DNA from: Proteobacteria bacterium ST_bin16 | GTDB lineage: Bacteria; Pseudomonadota; Gammaproteobacteria; Burkholderiales; Nitrosomonadaceae | Assembly (NCBI GenBank): GCA_002083595.1 | Contig: MSXT01000009.1 | Location: 1-64,000, forward strand | DNA length: 64,000 nucleotides | Direction: 5' to 3' | In this document: positions 53,125 to 62,614 of the stretch, piece by piece | Position numbering within the stretch: the first letter of the stretch is position 1 | How the letters are laid out: each line of letters begins with the position of its first letter | The notes under the pieces: model-generated | The model's database searches: none | What the model was told of the DNA's origin: nothing | What the model saw: only the letters and a program-made list of their open reading frames with translations | Made by a program: the position numbers and the translations under genes

Positions 53125-55308
53125 TTAACCTGCAACGGCAACCGGCCGCTCTGCCGGGGAATTAACAGCAGGGTCGAGTTCCAGTATTTGCGCCGATGTT
53201 TGGCTTGGCACATCGCTGATAATTTTTCCACCCTCCAGCACAATGACTCTGTCTGCACTGGCGATCGTTCCGGGACGATGCGCAACGATGATGCGCGTCA
53301 GTTTCAGCGCACGGATCGCTTCGTTGACGCTGTGCTCGCGCGCGATATCGAGATGGCTGGTGGCTTCGTCAAGAAAAAGAATGCCGGGCTGGCGGTAAAG
53401 CGCCCGGGCCAGCAATAGCCGTTGTTTCTGGCCGCCCGACAATACCGCACCCATATCGCCGACTAACGTATTGTATTGCATCGGCATTGCGGTAATGTCG
53501 TCATGGATCGATGCCAGCCGGGCGCTTGCTTCGATACGACCGTAATCCGCCTGCGCATCGAAAAAACAGATGTTTTCCGCGATAGAACCGGCAAACAATT
53601 GATCGTCCTGCATGACGCTAGCAACCGCATTGCGGTACCGCTCAACCCCAAAATGGCTCAGCGGAACGCCATCCACTTCGATACTTCCGCCGCTCGGCTG
53701 CAACAGTCCCAGCATCAATTTAACCAAGGTCGTTTTGCCGCAACCCGACGGGCCTACGATGGCGACCGACTCACCTGCTTGGACATTGAAACTGACATCG
53801 TGCAGTACCAGCGGATCGGTTTCCGCATGACGGAAGGCCAGATGTATCACTTCGATCCGGCCGGCAAGCGGCGCTGCTGTGATACTTCCCGATTCATCAG
53901 GCGGTTCCGTGGGGGTCAGTGCAATGTCCCCGGCACGTTCCGTGTGCAACCCCAGCATGCGCAATTCCAGGCCCTTTTCAATCAAGCCTGCGACACGCTG
54001 CACAAATTGCGTTTTATACGCGATGAAAGCAAACAGCATTCCGATCGAAAAACCGCTGCCGTTCGCGCTATCCAGCACCAGCATGGCACCGAACCAAATG
54101 GTGATGACATTCTCCACGCCAAACAGCAGACCATTGAATCCCTGATACAAAATGCCCAGACGCTGAGTCCGGATGCCGGCATTGAACTGATCGACCGTCA
54201 GATTTTGCCACGCCGCCGTGCGCGGCGATTCATGCGCGTGCAGTTTAATGCTCTGCATGCCGCGGATCGTCTCAAGAAAATGGCTTTGTTGTTTGGCGCT
54301 GCGGACAATATGCTCTTCTGTAGCAAGACGAAACGGACGGTATAACGCAAACCGCAGCAAGGCATAAACCACGGCGGCAATCAGTGCGATCAATGCCAGT
54401 TTGATACTGTAAAAAAGCATCATGCCGAGCGTGACCGTAGCCATCACGCCATCGATCAATGCCTCCAGAAATCCGGTTGTCAGGGTCCGTTGTATAACAT
54501 TGAGCGAATCGAAACGCGACACGATATCGCCGACGTGACGCTTGTCAAACCAGCTTATGGGCAGGCGGATCAAATGACGAAACAAGTTCGTGATCATCTG
54601 CAAATTGAGCGTTGTTCCAAGCACCATCAGCACCCAGGCGCGCAATGCTGTCACACCCGCTTGCACCACGGCGAACAACAGAAATCCAATTCCCAGCACG
54701 GTGATGAGATCATAATCTTGCGCCACCAGTGCCTGATCGACAATCCACTGCATATAGAAAGGCGCCAGGATGGCAAAAAGCTGTAATACCAGCGCGAGTA
54801 CCAGAATCTGGGTAACCGTCCCGCTCAATCCTTGCAAACGGCCGATCAGCGTGGTCAGTTTTACCTTGCGCGTATCGTCGCGTGGTGTGAATTCGCTGGC
54901 CGGCATCAGCTCTAACGCAACCCCGGTGAAATGCTTGGAGAACTCGGCTAGCGCCAATTCACGTTCGCCCGCGGCCGGGTCGTGCAGTGTGACCCGGTCT
55001 CCTTGAACGCGAGTCAATACCACAAAATGACTGAAGTCCCAATGCAGCACGCAAGGCAGCTTCAGTTCCGGCAAATGTTGCAGATCCAGCCGCAAGGGAC
55101 GCGGGGTGAATTTGAGTTGACCGGCCATTTTCATCAAATCGGCAAGCGTCGATCCGCGTAACGAAATGGGATAGCGTGTTCGCAAAGTAGCCAAATCGAT
55201 GCGATGGCCATGATAACTGGCAATCATGGCCAAGCACGCCAAACCGCATTCCGCCGCTTCGGTTTGCAGAATAACCGGGGTTTTATGACGTAAGGAAAAA
55301 TTAAGCAT
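53125..55308 (-). CDS. Peptidase-containing ABC transporter (C39, bacteriocin-type exporter)
   Basis: 727 residues from the ATG at 55308. Residues 1-140 form the C39 protease: Cys21 in AAECGLACLAMIASYHG, His94 in HFVVL and Asp110. A six-helix membrane domain follows. The ATPase has GPSGCGKTT, LSGGQKQRLLLARALYRQPGILFLDEAT. C39 exporters cut double-glycine leaders and transport the core peptide, which fits the GG precursor at 57664. The HlyD adaptor lies 10 bp upstream in the operon. Confidence 0.94.
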   Translation of the reverse strand: MLNFSLRHKTPVILQTEAAECGLACLAMIASYHGHRIDLATLRTRYPISLRGSTLADLMKMAGQLKFTPRPLRLDLQHLPELKLPCVLHWDFSHFVVLTRVQGDRVTLHDPAAGERELALAEFSKHFTGVALELMPASEFTPRDDTRKVKLTTLIGRLQGLSGTVTQILVLALVLQLFAILAPFYMQWIVDQALVAQDYDLITVLGIGFLLFAVVQAGVTALRAWVLMVLGTTLNLQMITNLFRHLIRLPISWFDKRHVGDIVSRFDSLNVIQRTLTTGFLEALIDGVMATVTLGMMLFYSIKLALIALIAAVVYALLRFALYRPFRLATEEHIVRSAKQQSHFLETIRGMQSIKLHAHESPRTAAWQNLTVDQFNAGIRTQRLGILYQGFNGLLFGVENVITIWFGAMLVLDSANGSGFSIGMLFAFIAYKTQFVQRVAGLIEKGLELRMLGLHTERAGDIALTPTEPPDESGSITAAPLAGRIEVIHLAFRHAETDPLVLHDVSFNVQAGESVAIVGPSGCGKTTLVKLMLGLLQPSGGSIEVDGVPLSHFGVERYRNAVASVMQDDQLFAGSIAENICFFDAQADYGRIEASARLASIHDDITAMPMQYNTLVGDMGAVLSGGQKQRLLLARALYRQPGILFLDEATSHLDIAREHSVNEAIRALKLTRIIVAHRPGTIASADRVIVLEGGKIISDVPSQTSAQILELDPAVNSPAERPVAVAG

Positions 55309-55318
55309 CGCCGATCCT

Positions 55319-56566
55319 TTAAATCCGCCCGGTAATCGACAACATCGGATCAATCACCCATTCAATCAACCGCCGCCGGTCGATATGAACATCCGCATCC
55401 AGCACCATCCCCGCTTGCAATGGCATGGCTTGACCGTACGCTTGTACCTGCTGCTGCGGCAAACGGACGGTGATGCGGTATACCGACTCCTGAATCGCTA
55501 CTGGCAAACTGGATTCATCCGGTTGAATCACCGTGCGGCCGATTTCGACCACCTCACCCAGATGGTGCCCGAAGCGCTGATAGGGAAAAGCTTGATAGCG
55601 CAGGGAAACTTGCTGTTCCGGCTTGATAAATCCGGCGGCGCGCGTGGGCACCAACAACTGCGCTTGTAGCTCGGCGCCCGCGGGCAAAATCGATAGCAGC
55701 GGCATGGCCGGAGTCACCATCTGCCCTACTTCAGCCAAAATGGTCGTAACCGTACCATTGGCCGGTGCGGTCAAAATAACGCTGCGGCGTGCATCCGCTT
55801 CCGTGAGTTGTTGCTCCAGCTCGGAGATTTGCCGTTCGATCGCGGCGGTATTATTGGCCTGTTTCAAACCGGAAGCCGATAATTCCACGCGCGCCGCGCT
55901 CAGCTCGCGATTCAGGCCGGTGATGCTGCGTTTTAATTGCGCGTGTTGATTACGCTGATCGATCAGCGCCTCCTGCTTTTCCTGTACGGCCGCATCGGAG
56001 ACAAAATGCTCCGTCAGTAATTTTTCATGACGCGCCACCGTGCGTTCCGCATTCGCCACGCGACTGGCTTGAAGCGCCAATTGCGCCAAGGCTTCACGGA
56101 TTTCCGTTTCCAATCCGCGGATCCGGCCGGCAATACTGCTGCCGGTCAGTACATCGATTTGCTGCTGCTTGCCTTGCTCCTGCCGCAAACTATCGCGCCG
56201 CTGCTTAAGCTCCGCCAGCATCGCCGCCTGCGCTTCGCGCGTATTTGTCGTAGCACGTTCACTGGTAATCGTCAGCAACGCATCGCCTTGTTTGACCTGC
56301 TGACCTTCACTGACATGCTTCTCAAGCACGGTTCCGTTTTGCGGGGAGAAAATCCGGATCATGCCTTGTGTCGGCGACAAGTAACCCACCACATGCTCCT
56401 TACGGGTATATTCCCCCCAGTATGCAAAACCGGCGATCGCGATGGCAAAAAGCGCGGCCGCCCAAACCAGCACACTGATCGCCGGAGACCGCGCAATCAA
56501 AACATCGCCATGCAGGCGGTTTTGCTGGTGAGATAAAGCTTCTGTGCGAAAAAGGGCGCGCTTCAT
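55319..56566 (-). CDS. HlyD-family periplasmic adaptor of the peptide exporter
   Basis: 415 residues from ATG 56566 (MKRALFRTEALSHQQNRLHGDVLIARSPAI). One N-terminal membrane helix (VLVWAAALFAIAIAGFAYWG), long coiled-coil (about 120-270) and lipoyl and beta-barrel parts (VGYLSPTQGMIRIFSP, ILTAPANGTVTTILAEVGQMV). CvaA/RaxA type. It bridges the ABC exporter to an outer-membrane channel such as TolC. Confidence 0.93.
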   Translation of the reverse strand: MKRALFRTEALSHQQNRLHGDVLIARSPAISVLVWAAALFAIAIAGFAYWGEYTRKEHVVGYLSPTQGMIRIFSPQNGTVLEKHVSEGQQVKQGDALLTITSERATTNTREAQAAMLAELKQRRDSLRQEQGKQQQIDVLTGSSIAGRIRGLETEIREALAQLALQASRVANAERTVARHEKLLTEHFVSDAAVQEKQEALIDQRNQHAQLKRSITGLNRELSAARVELSASGLKQANNTAAIERQISELEQQLTEADARRSVILTAPANGTVTTILAEVGQMVTPAMPLLSILPAGAELQAQLLVPTRAAGFIKPEQQVSLRYQAFPYQRFGHHLGEVVEIGRTVIQPDESSLPVAIQESVYRITVRLPQQQVQAYGQAMPLQAGMVLDADVHIDRRRLIEWVIDPMLSITGRI

Positions 56567-56583
56567 TGGATCAATCGATTTCG

Positions 56584-57642
56584 TTAAATATCGCTGTGCG
56601 CATGCGCGATATTCAATGGACCGTTCTTTTTGACGGGGTAAGGATAATTCGCCTCTTCCGCCCGTTTGCCGATCAGATTGTTCCAATCAAAAAAATAGGG
56701 TTTTGGCGCACGGGATATTTCATCGTAAACATCCCGGCAGAGCGAATAAAACGCTGGCAGGCGCTGTTCTTGCCAGTCTTTCAGCAACGTGCGCAACGGC
56801 GCCTGGGTTAGATTACCTATGGCAAAATCTCGCGCAAATCCGTATTGAATTGGACTGACGGTGGCATCCGCCTCAATCACGAGCGGAGAAACCAAATCGC
56901 CAAACCGTTTACTTTTCTGTTCGGCTACGGCACTGGCAAAAACCAGTTCCGGATGTTGTTTCACGGTTTCGCTAAATGCGAGATCGATTTGCACTCTCAA
57001 CGCACTGTTATTGCTTTGCTGAGCAAGCAGCCAGGCATACGCGCTTTCCGTCGCATCCGGTGCGTTTCCCTGCAGCATCGTGGCGGCATTACCGACTTCC
57101 TCCAAGGGATGAATCTGGAGCAATTTTGCACCCTCGCTGATGGCAAAATCCCGGATCCAGTCGAGTTCGTTCAAATTGTATTGCGTCAATGTGAAAATAA
57201 AACCGAAATTCATATTCGCTGCACGCAGCAGCGGTAAGCGCGCTTTCATGGTATCAAACGCCAATTGCGAACCTCTGATACGGTTATGCGACTCGGGTAT
57301 ACCGTCAATGCTGATCGCCAGTACATCGACATTGCCGTGCAACAGCTCGATATTCGGCGCTGTCAGCAACATCCCGTTGGAAGTCACGCTGGTACGCATA
57401 CCGCAGGTGTGGGCATGCTGTAATAATTGCGCCAATGGTTTATAAAGTAGCGGTTCACCACCGGAAAGACTGACAAAATTGAAACCTTCGTCGGCTGCAT
57501 CCGAAATGGCCTCACACAAAAGATCAAGCGCAAGTGCACCGTGCGCTCGCGGTGAAGAAGAAGAATAGCAGTGGAGACAACTTAGATTGCACTGCCGTGT
57601 TGGATGTATTTGCAAAATACGGGCTGATCCAGTTGGTCCCAT
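56584..57642 (-). CDS. Radical SAM peptide-maturation enzyme
   Basis: 352 residues. The radical SAM cluster motif is CNLSCLHC (Cys18, 22, 25), with LSGGEPL at 60-66 and SNGMLL at 88-93. The C-terminal third has only one Cys (LCRDVYDE), so the usual multi-Cys SPASM/Twitch cluster set is absent or reduced to an odd form. Its place, 21 bp downstream of a GG-leader precursor and just before exporter genes, argues that it modifies the peptide. The modification is unknown. Confidence 0.85.
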   Translation of the reverse strand: MGPTGSARILQIHPTRQCNLSCLHCYSSSSPRAHGALALDLLCEAISDAADEGFNFVSLSGGEPLLYKPLAQLLQHAHTCGMRTSVTSNGMLLTAPNIELLHGNVDVLAISIDGIPESHNRIRGSQLAFDTMKARLPLLRAANMNFGFIFTLTQYNLNELDWIRDFAISEGAKLLQIHPLEEVGNAATMLQGNAPDATESAYAWLLAQQSNNSALRVQIDLAFSETVKQHPELVFASAVAEQKSKRFGDLVSPLVIEADATVSPIQYGFARDFAIGNLTQAPLRTLLKDWQEQRLPAFYSLCRDVYDEISRAPKPYFFDWNNLIGKRAEEANYPYPVKKNGPLNIAHAHSDI

Positions 57643-57663
57643 TGCTATCTCCCTCTTGATAAG

Positions 57664-57867
57664 CTATTGATGTCCAGCGCTGATCGCGTTAACGTGATAA
57701 ATATCGACTGGGATACCCCTGATCAGCCAGGATGGAAAAGTGTTAAAATTAACTGCGCTGAAACCGGATAATCCACCCGCGATTTGACTGATTTCTTCCG
57801 GTGTTAAGCTCGCCATGGTTTGGCATTCGGCTTTCAGTTTTTCAGAACCGCTCATTTCATGAGACAT
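57664..57867 (-). CDS. Double-glycine leader precursor peptide of a RiPP-like system
   Basis: 67 residues with an AGGAG Shine-Dalgarno. Leader residues 1-32 end in ELTPEEISQIAGG-like text (LTPEEISQIAGG), a good C39 recognition and cut site after Gly32. The 35-residue core begins LSGFSAVNFN and has no Cys, one Trp, two Pro, three Phe, one Tyr. Aromatic-containing clusters FPSW and IYHVN could be radical SAM cross-linking sites (inference). It stands first in the operon. Confidence 0.85.
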   Translation of the reverse strand: MSHEMSGSEKLKAECQTMASLTPEEISQIAGGLSGFSAVNFNTFPSWLIRGIPVDIYHVNAISAGHQ

Positions 57868-58146
57868 GATTTTTCTCCTTTGAAGGGTTTAATAGACAAT
57901 GCTAGGCGGATTGATCGATCCCAAAGTTGCGATTGAAATAAGGTTTTGACGCTGCCAAAAACCGCTGCCAATGCATTTATCAATCAATCCAATTTCAAGA
58001 TAACGCGATTGACTTGAAACCGCAGTGAGAAAAATCACAGCGGAATGCACATCCATTCCGGCTATTGGAACGTCCATTTAAAGCCAGCAAATACGCTATG
58101 ATGATCCGGTAATGGCTAAATCTTTATCAGGTATTGATACAAAAAC
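57868..58146. other. Intergenic promoter region between precursor peptide and panB
   Basis: 279 bp between divergent genes. A 62-codon frame exists on the minus strand (57889-58077) but lacks a credible start or family; I treat it as non-coding. Promoters of both the peptide operon and panB should lie here; no clear boxes were picked out. Confidence 0.4.
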
Positions 58147-58938
58147 ATGAGAATTACCCACCTCACCTTGCAAAAAATGGTTGAGAACCGTGAAAAATTC
58201 GCGGTACTGACCTGTTACGACGCGACTTTTGCAGCCGTGCTGGAAAATGCCGGTGTAGACGTGTTATTGGTTGGCGACTCCTTGGGCAATGTACTGCACG
58301 GTAGTGACACCACTTTGGCCGTGACGCTCGAGGACATGATTTATCACACACTCTGTGTGGCGCGCGGCAGCAGCAAGGCGCTGATCGTCACGGATATGCC
58401 GTTCGGCAGTTATCAGATCTCGCCCGCGCAAGCGTTTGAGCATGCCGCCAGGATTATCGCCGCGGGTGCGCAGATGGTTAAGATCGAAGGCGGCCATCTT
58501 ATGGCTGACACGATTCAGTTCCTAACCCGGCGCGGTATCCCGGTATGCGCGCATATCGGTCTGACGCCGCAATCAGTTCACCAGCTGGGCGGGTATAAGC
58601 TACAGGGCAATACGGAGAAATCGGCGAAACAATTGCTCGATGACGCAAAAAGTCTGGAAAAATCCGGCGCGAGCTTACTGGTCATGGAAATGGTTCCGGC
58701 GAAACTGGCGAAAAAAATTACCCAAGCATTATCCATTCCGACCATCGGCATCGGCGCAGGTGCCGATTGCTCAGGCCAAGTGCTGGTGCTGCACGACATG
58801 CTAGGGCTATCCCAGGGTAAAAAACCGCGTTTCATCAAAGACTTCATGCCGGGTGCCAAAAGCATACCCGAAGCGGTGGCGAATTATGTACAGGCGGTCA
58901 AAACCGGACAGTTCCCTGCTAAAGAACACGAATTTTGA
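58147..58938 (+). CDS. panB: 3-methyl-2-oxobutanoate hydroxymethyltransferase
   Basis: 263 residues. FAVLTCYDATFAAVLENAGVDVLLVGDSLG, VTDMPFGSYQIS, KIEGG and VCAHIGLTPQSVHQLGGYK are the PanB motifs. First step of pantothenate synthesis. panC follows after 13 bp. Confidence 0.96.
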   Translation: MRITHLTLQKMVENREKFAVLTCYDATFAAVLENAGVDVLLVGDSLGNVLHGSDTTLAVTLEDMIYHTLCVARGSSKALIVTDMPFGSYQISPAQAFEHAARIIAAGAQMVKIEGGHLMADTIQFLTRRGIPVCAHIGLTPQSVHQLGGYKLQGNTEKSAKQLLDDAKSLEKSGASLLVMEMVPAKLAKKITQALSIPTIGIGAGADCSGQVLVLHDMLGLSQGKKPRFIKDFMPGAKSIPEAVANYVQAVKTGQFPAKEHEF

Positions 58939-58951
58939 TCGCCCGATCTGT

Positions 58952-59797
58952 ATGAACATACTGACCGATATTGCCGCATTGCGTGACACGCTGCGCGATG
59001 AAAAAAACATTGCTTTTGTTCCAACCATGGGGAATCTGCACGAGGGCCATCTGGCGCTGATCGAACAAGCAAACCGGTTGTCCGGTTGCGTGGTGGTCAG
59101 TATTTTTGTCAACCGCCTGCAATTCTTGCCGCACGAAGATTTCGAGCGCTATCCGCGCACATTGGAAGAAGATTGCAGGGCGCTGTCCGCACTGAATGTC
59201 AAGACCGTTTTCGCGCCCGATGAAAAAATTCTTTTCCCAACGCCGCAAGAATTCTTGTTAGCATTACCGCCTGTAGCAGATATCCTGGAAGGAAAATTCC
59301 GCCCGGGGTTTTTTCGTGGTGTTGCAACGATCGTATTGAAACTATTCAATATTATTCAACCTGACCTGGCTGTATTCGGCAAAAAGGATTATCAGCAGTT
59401 GCATATAGTGCGTGAAATGGTACAACAATTGAATTTACCCATTAATATTGTGGCCGGAGAAACGATCCGGTCTGCCGATGGACTGGCGCTCAGTTCGCGT
59501 AATCAGTATTTAAACGGCATACAACGGGCAGAAGCCTGCCACCTTTATCAGACGCTTTTACGCATCAAGCAGGAAATCATTTCCGGCTGCACCGATTTTA
59601 AGACACTACAGCAGAACGCCAGCAACGCTTTACTCCAACGCGGCTGGAAAGTTGATTACATCAGCATCCATGAACGCAGTTCGCTGCTGCCGGCGCAGGC
59701 CCCGGACCGGGATTTGGTCGTTTTAGGGGCAGCCTGGCTCGGCAACACGCGATTAATCGATAACCTGGAAATTAAACAGCCGATTTTTCTAAACTAA
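58952..59797 (+). CDS. panC: Pantothenate synthetase
   Basis: 281 residues from ATG 58952; an upstream in-frame ATG would overlap panB. FVPTMGNLHEGHLALI, SIFVNRLQF, GKKDYQQL and DGLALSSRNQYL are the ATP and pantoate-binding motifs. It condenses pantoate with beta-alanine. dnaA begins 12 bp after it. Confidence 0.96.
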   Translation: MNILTDIAALRDTLRDEKNIAFVPTMGNLHEGHLALIEQANRLSGCVVVSIFVNRLQFLPHEDFERYPRTLEEDCRALSALNVKTVFAPDEKILFPTPQEFLLALPPVADILEGKFRPGFFRGVATIVLKLFNIIQPDLAVFGKKDYQQLHIVREMVQQLNLPINIVAGETIRSADGLALSSRNQYLNGIQRAEACHLYQTLLRIKQEIISGCTDFKTLQQNASNALLQRGWKVDYISIHERSSLLPAQAPDRDLVVLGAAWLGNTRLIDNLEIKQPIFLN

Positions 59798-59809
59798 CAT
59801 TGCAGCATT

Positions 59810-61225
59810 ATGACCGCCTTTCCAAACCAGACAGACGAAGAACAAAAAATGATGCGATCACTGAACACTTTCTGGTTATCCTGCCTTGATCATTTTAGAA
59901 AAGAACTCAACGCACAGCAATTTAACACCTGGATCAAACCCCTACAGATTGATCCGGAACTGAATAGCGACGACGAGGTTGTGTTGATTGCACCCAACCG
60001 TTTCGTGTCGCAATGGGTCAAAGATAATTTCATCGCGCACATAGAAGACATGGCGCTGATGTACTTCGATAAGAAAATCCAGTTTCACCTGAAACTGGCC
60101 GAGCAAAATGATGCAAAAGCCGTAATAGTCAAAGCCGCGCCGGTGGAAACGCCACCGGATCCGCCCGTGGAACCCAAGGCCGCATACCAGCCGGGCAGGA
60201 AAAATCCCAGCGGTCTGAATCCTAATTTCACCTTCGATAATTTCGTCACCGGCAAAGCCAATCAACTTGCGCGCGCCGGTGCGATCCAGGTGGCGGAATC
60301 GCCCGGTATTGCGTATAACCCGCTGTTCATCTACGGCGGTGTGGGGCTGGGAAAAACGCACTTGATTCAAGCCATCGGTAATTACGTGCAGGAAAACGAC
60401 AAAAACGCCAAGATCCGCTATGTGCATGCGGAAAAATACGTATCCGATGTCGTTAGCGCCTACCAACACAAAGCGTTCGACAAGTTCAAGCTGTACTATC
60501 ACTCGCTCGATCTGCTGCTGGTGGACGATGTGCAGTTCTTCGGCGGGAAGAACCGCACGCAGGAAGAGTTTTTCTATGCGTTTAACGCGCTGATTGAAAC
60601 GCATAAACAAGTGATCATCACTTGCGATACTTATCCGAAAGAAATTACCGGACTAGAAGAACGTCTAGTATCGCGTTTCGGCTGGGGATTGACGGTAGCG
60701 GTCGAACCGCCGGAACTGGAAATGCGCGTGGCTATTTTGCTAAAGAAAGCCGAGCAGGAAAAAATCCGTCTGGGCGAAAATGTCGCGTTTTTCATTGCCA
60801 AACATATCCGCTCCAATGTACGTGAGCTGGAAGGCGCATTGAAACGCGTGCTGGCTTTCTCGCGTTTCATCGGTCAGGAAATCACCTTGGATCTAGCGAA
60901 AGAGGCATTAAAGGACTTGCTCGCCGTACAAAGCCGTCAGATCTCAATCGAGAACATCCAGAAAACCGTCGCCGATTACTACAAAATAAAAGTATCGGAA
61001 ATGTATTCCAAGAAGCGCTCGCGTATCGTCGCACGGCCACGGCAAATGGCAATGGCCATCGCCAAGGAACTGACTTCATTGAGTTTGCCGGATATCGGCG
61101 AGGCGTTCGGCGGGCGGGATCATACCACCGTGCTGCATGGCTACCGCAAAATTAACGAACTGCGCATTTCCGATCCGGTGGTGAACCGGGATTTCAACGC
61201 GCTGATACTCATTTTGAGAGGTTGA
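59810..61225 (+). CDS. dnaA: Chromosomal replication initiator DnaA
   Basis: 471 residues; starts at 59849 or 59852 (MRSLNTFW...) are also possible. Domain I near the N-terminus (WLSCLDHFRKELNAQQFNTWIKPLQ); AAA+ with GGVGLGKTHLIQAIG and LLLVDDVQFF; C-terminal DNA-binding signature GRDHTTVLHGYRKI. It melts the origin. Here it directly follows the pantothenate genes, not the mnmG-par block. Confidence 0.97.
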   Translation: MTAFPNQTDEEQKMMRSLNTFWLSCLDHFRKELNAQQFNTWIKPLQIDPELNSDDEVVLIAPNRFVSQWVKDNFIAHIEDMALMYFDKKIQFHLKLAEQNDAKAVIVKAAPVETPPDPPVEPKAAYQPGRKNPSGLNPNFTFDNFVTGKANQLARAGAIQVAESPGIAYNPLFIYGGVGLGKTHLIQAIGNYVQENDKNAKIRYVHAEKYVSDVVSAYQHKAFDKFKLYYHSLDLLLVDDVQFFGGKNRTQEEFFYAFNALIETHKQVIITCDTYPKEITGLEERLVSRFGWGLTVAVEPPELEMRVAILLKKAEQEKIRLGENVAFFIAKHIRSNVRELEGALKRVLAFSRFIGQEITLDLAKEALKDLLAVQSRQISIENIQKTVADYYKIKVSEMYSKKRSRIVARPRQMAMAIAKELTSLSLPDIGEAFGGRDHTTVLHGYRKINELRISDPVVNRDFNALILILRG

Positions 61226-61415
61226 TAACAGTTGAACAGTTTGTGTATAACTCGTGTTTTAAAAAATCCGCCATTTTTATCCACAAACTATCCAAGCAGT
61301 ATACACTCGCCATACAAAGCAAAATTTTAGACTATCTTGTTGATATTCAGCAGATGTTAGAAACGATACAGAAGAATGGCTGACATTATTAAATTACTAT
61401 TACTTTTTTATATAA
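61226..61415. other. oriC: Candidate replication origin region with DnaA boxes
   Basis: The 190-bp dnaA-dnaN gap is AT-rich. It holds two perfect DnaA boxes: TGTGTATAA (61242-61250, complement of TTATACACA) and TTATCCACA (61277-61285), plus weak relatives such as CTATCCAAG near 61288. This matches oriC or a dnaA/dnaN regulatory cluster; two boxes alone are few for a complete origin. Confidence 0.55.
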
Positions 61416-62531
61416 ATGCTTTTAATTAAAACCAACCGGGACACATTGTTAAAACCGCTACAGACAGTCACCGGAATTGTCGAACGCCGTCAGACATTAC
61501 CCATCTTATCGAATGTGTTGATCCGGCAAACTGCGGAAAAGACCTCTTTTTTGACCACTGATCTGGAAATACAAATCAAAACGGTTGCAACCATTGATTT
61601 GTTGCCCAAACAGGATTTTTCCTTGACGGTTTCCGCAAAAAAATTGCAAGACATTTTGCGTTCTCTATCCGCCGATGCCGAAGTGACATTAACCCGGCAG
61701 GACGATCATCTCTACGTCAAATCTGGCAAAAGCGCGTTCAATCTGCAAATACTTCCGGCGGAAGACTTTCCCGAAGTTGCGGAAGAAGCTGAATCGGAAG
61801 ATGCGATCACGCTGAAACAAAAAGAATTAAAAGACTTGTTGCACCATGTCCAGTTTGCCGTCGCGCAACAAGACATCCGTTATTACCTGAACGGTCTGTT
61901 GTTATTGACGGATAACAAGAAATTCATCAGCGTTGGCACCGACGGGCATCGTTTAGCTTACATCGAAGCGGCACTGGACAAAGCACAGAAAAAGCAGGAA
62001 GTCATCCTGCCACGCAAGGCCGTGTATGAGCTGTCCAAATTGCTCGAAGACAACGAAGAACCGGTGACCATTGAATACTTCCAGAACAAAGTGCGGTTTT
62101 CCTTTTCTGGCATCGTCCTGACGTCTAAAGTCATCGACGGTAAGTTTCCCGACTACAATCGCGTTATCCCGACCCGGAACAACAAACAGTTTGAAATTAG
62201 CCGCCAAACCTTCTTGCAGGCGTTGCAACGGGTATCGATACTGTCTAACCAAAGCGAAAAATTCCGTGGCGTGCGCTTGATCGTCAGTGAAAATAACCTG
62301 CGTATCGTTTGCAAAAACAACGAGCAGGAAGAAGCCGAAGAAGAATTGGAAATCAACTACACTGAAGAATCGGTGGATATCAGCCTCAACATCACTTATC
62401 TGCTCGATTTATTGAACAATGTGGATAGCGAAATCGTGCAGTGCGCGTTTGAAAATGCCAACAGCAGTGTGCTGATTACAATACCTGGGAACGATGCGTT
62501 TAAATATATCGTCATGCCGATGAGAATTTAA
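61416..62531 (+). CDS. dnaN: DNA polymerase III beta sliding clamp
   Basis: 371 residues. Three DnaN domains: LLKPLQTVTGIVERRQTLPILSNVLI, FISVGTDGHRLAYIEA and the terminus YIVMPMRI. The ring-shaped clamp tethers the polymerase. gyrB follows after 83 bp. Confidence 0.97.
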   Translation: MLLIKTNRDTLLKPLQTVTGIVERRQTLPILSNVLIRQTAEKTSFLTTDLEIQIKTVATIDLLPKQDFSLTVSAKKLQDILRSLSADAEVTLTRQDDHLYVKSGKSAFNLQILPAEDFPEVAEEAESEDAITLKQKELKDLLHHVQFAVAQQDIRYYLNGLLLLTDNKKFISVGTDGHRLAYIEAALDKAQKKQEVILPRKAVYELSKLLEDNEEPVTIEYFQNKVRFSFSGIVLTSKVIDGKFPDYNRVIPTRNNKQFEISRQTFLQALQRVSILSNQSEKFRGVRLIVSENNLRIVCKNNEQEEAEEELEINYTEESVDISLNITYLLDLLNNVDSEIVQCAFENANSSVLITIPGNDAFKYIVMPMRI

Positions 62532-62614
62532 CCGCATGTGAGCAAACACTCAGCAAAATCGGCAACTATCGAAGTCATTTCCTGCAACTTACATAACCCT
62601 GAAAATCCTGACCC

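Noticed and set aside
53476..54345. 289-codon + strand frame opposite the ABC exporter
   Set aside because: Mirror of strongly conserved ABC sequence; no recognisable domain.
57889..58077. 62-codon minus-strand frame upstream of the precursor peptide, a possible second peptide
   Set aside because: No double-glycine leader and no convincing Shine-Dalgarno; likely promoter region.
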